Assembly (NCBI RefSeq): GCF_003952365.1
Contig: NZ_CP034443.1
Location: 5,759,001 to 5,823,000, forward strand
Length of the DNA stretch: 64,000 nt
From: Mesorhizobium sp. M9A.F.Ca.ET.002.03.1.2
Lineage (GTDB): Bacteria > Pseudomonadota > Alphaproteobacteria > Rhizobiales > Rhizobiaceae
Reading direction: 5' to 3'
A program made the position numbers and the translations under genes. Every line of letters starts with the position of its first letter. The first letter of the stretch is position 1. Of the stretch, positions 61,691 through 64,000 are shown one piece after another. The notes below the pieces were generated by a model. That model made no database searches and was not told the DNA's origin. It saw only the letters and a program-made list of their open reading frames with translations.

Positions 61691-62059
61691 ATGGACGCCC
61701 TCTCCGCCCAATTCGCCCGTGACTGCGGCTATACCGGCGACAGCCCGGCCATGCTGGCGGCCTTGGCGGCCATCCGCCTCGACGGCATAGGCAAGGCCCG
61801 CCTGGGCCATGGCCAGCGCAAGGCGGTGATCGACCGGCTGAAGCCGAGCCAGGCCCTGTTCCTGGCGGCGATCCGTCCGGCGCAGTCGGCCGAGGAGGCG
61901 ATCGAGGACGCCGCCCGCTTCATCGCCTGCTATCGCAACATGCCGCGCTGGCGCCAGGAAAGGCGCGGCGCCGATCTCGCCCGCGCCAGGCAGCAGCGGC
62001 TCCTGGCGCGCTTCTTCCGCCGCTACGGCCACCGCCTCTGGGGACGGCAGGCTGCCTGA
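61691..62059 (+). CDS. Hypothetical helical protein (122 aa)
   Basis: MDALSAQFARDCGYTGDSPA and DGIGKARLGHGQRKAVIDRL lead into a basic C-terminus (RFFRRYGHRLWGRQAA). No domain is recognised. AAGGAAACCAGG precedes the ATG. It shares the divergent operator region with the zinc-ribbon gene and is probably part of the same regulon. Confidence 0.65.
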   Translation: MDALSAQFARDCGYTGDSPAMLAALAAIRLDGIGKARLGHGQRKAVIDRLKPSQALFLAAIRPAQSAEEAIEDAARFIACYRNMPRWRQERRGADLARARQQRLLARFFRRYGHRLWGRQAA

Positions 62060-62142
62060 GCCGGAGGTCGCCGAGAACATCGGCCGCGAATAGCTGGATC
62101 GCTCTTGCCGTCGCCAGGCCCGCGCCGTATGTCATCCCCTCG

Positions 62143-62601
62143 ATGAACGAGATCGAATTCCGTCGCGCGCAAGCGCCCGACTTGCCGGCGATTGTGGCAA
62201 TGCTTGCCGACGACCCGCTCGGCGCGCACCGCGAAGACGCGTCCACGCCGCTCGCGCCCTCCTACCTCGATGCCTTCAGGGCGATCGACGCCGATCCCAA
62301 CCAGTTGCTGGCCGTGGCCGTCGAAGCCGGACGGGTGGTCGGAACCCTGCAGATCACCTTCCTCCCCGGCATTTCGAGGAAGGGCGCCTGGCGCGGCCAG
62401 ATCGAAGGCGTTCGCGTCGCCCGGCAATGGCGGTCTCGCGGTGTCGGCAAACGGATGGTCGAATGGGCGATCGACGAGTGCCGTTCGCGCAATTTCAGCT
62501 TTGTCCAGCTCACGACCGACAAGAGTCGGTCGCAGGCGCATGCTTTCTACGAGCGCCTCGGTTTCACCGCCAGCCATCTCGGCTACAAGATGGCATTGTA
62601 G
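62143..62601 (+). CDS. GNAT-family N-acetyltransferase
   Basis: 152 residues. The acetyl-CoA site is IEGVRVARQWRSRGVGKRMV (Q/RxxGxG/A type), with AHAFYERLGFTASHLGYKMAL at the C-terminus. MNEIEFRRAQAPDLPAIVAM is a typical start. The substrate is unknown. It lies 46 bases before the SOS box of dinB and may be unrelated to it. Confidence 0.92.
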   Translation: MNEIEFRRAQAPDLPAIVAMLADDPLGAHREDASTPLAPSYLDAFRAIDADPNQLLAVAVEAGRVVGTLQITFLPGISRKGAWRGQIEGVRVARQWRSRGVGKRMVEWAIDECRSRNFSFVQLTTDKSRSQAHAFYERLGFTASHLGYKMAL

Positions 62602-62646
62602 GCCGGGGCGCCTGTCATCTGCGCTCCTTGACAATCCGCCCACAAT

Positions 62647-62661
62647 GTTCTCTTTATGTTC
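62647..62661 (+). promoter_or_regulatory. LexA (SOS) box for dinB
   Basis: GTTC-TCTTTAT-GTTC matches the alphaproteobacterial LexA site GTTC-N7-GTTC exactly. It lies 23 bases before the dinB start and over the likely -10 of a promoter with -35 TTGACA at 62628-62633. Confidence 0.85.
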
Positions 62662-62683
62662 CGCACGAAACCACCTCAAGACA

Positions 62684-63961
62684 ATGCGGCGTTCGTACCG
62701 CCGCGGGCGAACGGGCCGGATGGAAGCCAACATCCTCCACGCGGATCTGGACGCCTTCTATGCCTCGGTCGAACAGTTGCTCGACCCGGCGCTGCGCGGC
62801 AAGCCGATCGCCGTCGGCGGCGGCGTCGTGCTGGCCGCTTCCTACGAGGCCAGGGCGTTCGGCGTGCGTGGCGGCATGCCGGGGCGGCGGGCGCGCGAAC
62901 TCTGCCCCGGGCTGATCTTCGTCGGCGGCCACTTCAAGGACTACCAGCGGCTGGGCGACGCCGCCATTCAAGTGCTCGGCGATTTCACGCCGGTGGTCGA
63001 GCGGATTTCCATCGACGAGGCCTTTGCCGACGTCGCCGGCTGCACCCATCTGTTCGGCCAGCCGGCCGAGATCGCCACAGCCATCCGCAGCCGCGTGCGG
63101 GCCGAGCTCGGCCTGCCGATCTCGATCGGCGTGGCGCGCACCAAGCATCTGGCCAAGATCGCCTCGCAAGTGGCCAAGCCCGACGGGCTGGTGGTCGTCG
63201 ATCCGCGCCACGAACTGGAGTTCCTCCACGATCTGCCGGTCGAGCTGATGTGGGGCGTCGGCCCGGTCACTAGGCAGCGCCTGGCCGGCATCGGCGTCAG
63301 CACCATCGGCGAGCTGGCGAAAACCAACGGCGGGGCGCTGGAGCGCCTGCTCGGGCCGGCGGCGGGCGAAAAGCTCAACGCGCTGGCGTGGAACCGCGAT
63401 CCGCGCAAACTCGAGACGCAGCGCCGGGCGCGATCGGCCGGCGCGCAATCGGCGCTCGGCAGGAAACCGGCCGAAGAAAAGGTCTTCGTGCCCACCCTGC
63501 TGCATCTGGCCGACAGGGTTGCCACCAGGCTGCGGGCAAAATCGCGGCCCGGCCGCACGGTGACGGTCCGCGTCCGCTTTGCCGATTTGCGTTCGGTGAC
63601 GCGCTCGATCACGCTCGACCAGCCGATTTCGGCAACCGCCATGCTGGCCGAGATCGCCGAGGCGCTGGTGCGCAAGGTGCTTACCGATCATCCGCACGAA
63701 AGGACCATCTCGCTGCTGGCGATCGCCGTCTCGCATCTGGAGCAGCAGGCCTGCCTGCAGCTGGAGCTGCCGCTCGGCCTCGACGACGACAGGCGCCGCC
63801 CCGGTACCAGGAAGGGTGCGGCGCGCTGGACCGCAGACCGCGCCATCGACAAGATCCGCGACCGCTTCGGCTGGGAGGCGGTCGGCTATGCCTCGGTGGC
63901 GCTCGGCCTGTCACGATCGGTTCCCGACGCTTTTCGCGAGCTGGCCGAAAAGGAATTGTGA
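62684..63961 (+). CDS. dinB: DNA polymerase IV (Y-family, DinB)
   Basis: 425 residues. Error-prone translesion polymerase. The catalytic carboxylates are in ADLDAFYASVE (Asp21) and ERISIDEAF (Asp111, Glu112). SIGVARTKHLAKIASQVAKP and GVGPVTRQRLAGIGVSTIGE are family landmarks, followed by the little-finger domain and a C-terminal extension (about residues 350-425). The start may instead be the ATG at 62720 (MEANILHADLD). The LexA box supports SOS induction. No gene is seen from 63962 to 64000. Confidence 0.94.
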   Translation: MRRSYRRGRTGRMEANILHADLDAFYASVEQLLDPALRGKPIAVGGGVVLAASYEARAFGVRGGMPGRRARELCPGLIFVGGHFKDYQRLGDAAIQVLGDFTPVVERISIDEAFADVAGCTHLFGQPAEIATAIRSRVRAELGLPISIGVARTKHLAKIASQVAKPDGLVVVDPRHELEFLHDLPVELMWGVGPVTRQRLAGIGVSTIGELAKTNGGALERLLGPAAGEKLNALAWNRDPRKLETQRRARSAGAQSALGRKPAEEKVFVPTLLHLADRVATRLRAKSRPGRTVTVRVRFADLRSVTRSITLDQPISATAMLAEIAEALVRKVLTDHPHERTISLLAIAVSHLEQQACLQLELPLGLDDDRRRPGTRKGAARWTADRAIDKIRDRFGWEAVGYASVALGLSRSVPDAFRELAEKEL

Positions 63962-64000
63962 GCCGCCATCAATTATAACATCCGCCGAAGAATGCAGCGG

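Overview
The window is high-GC alphaproteobacterial chromosome and looks like Mesorhizobium or a close relative in the Hyphomicrobiales. Grounds: about 62-65 % GC with GC-rich third positions, the paired 'tctccccctc...gggagat' intergenic palindromes typical of mesorhizobia, a GTTC-N7-GTTC LexA box, RpoH-type promoters of the CTTGAA-N16-CTAGTT kind, a ROSE-like thermometer, a BA14K-family gene, and many ABC importers. No rRNA, complete tRNA, CRISPR array, transposase or integrase was seen.

Layout. 1-2.5 kb: N-terminal part of ligD (NHEJ ligase), a palindromic repeat and two small genes (one BrnA-like antitoxin). 2.7-11.8 kb (minus): one catabolic/uptake operon with amidase, branched-chain-amino-acid-type ABC importer (SBP, LivG, LivF, LivH, LivM), GMC oxidoreductase and a class II deacetylase; a divergent LysR regulator (11.96 kb) probably controls it. 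13-18.8 kb: aldo/keto reductase, a LuxR-headed and an OmpR-headed regulator that share a TolB-N-like plus TPR body, ChaC, small genes, and a decayed copy of the reductase/regulator junction. 19-22.8 kb: sugar ABC importer. 22.8-26.7 kb: proteostasis block (groES-groEL, two Hsp20 genes, RpoH promoters, thermometer). 26.7-30.3 kb: ECF sigma / anti-sigma / metal-resistance-type sensor / EF-hand locus and a frameshifted BA14K gene.

30.5-36.4 kb (plus): a six-gene membrane-lipid operon resembling the poorly characterised E. coli ynbABCD set, extended by a PlsC-type acyltransferase and a small membrane protein. Together these could make phosphatidic acid, activate it to CDP-diacylglycerol, transfer it to an unknown alcohol, and dephosphorylate, hydrolyse or methylate the product. 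Its last gene (cdsA-like) has a 159-bp copy of its 3' end 1.1 kb downstream; the two copies bracket an AT-richer islet with one orphan secreted-protein gene (36.4-37.5 kb). This operon with its islet is the most novel part of the window.

37.5-44.7 kb: AI-2E-family permease with a long cytosolic tail, assorted small genes, and an OafA-type acyltransferase-SGNH protein. 44.7-49.4 kb (minus): alkanesulfonate-type ABC importer with a two-component flavin monooxygenase. 49.6-52.7 kb: DUF922 protease-like gene, the epmA/efp divergent pair and a Tat-exported truncated globin. 52.8-58.2 kb (minus): four-gene surface-glycan operon (GtrB-like glycosyltransferase, alpha-toroid protein, flippase-like protein, GT-C-like membrane protein). 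58.8-62 kb: a prophage-like regulatory module (S24 repressor with two identical operator-like sites, DUF6456-like and zinc-motif proteins). The window ends with a GNAT gene and a LexA-boxed dinB.
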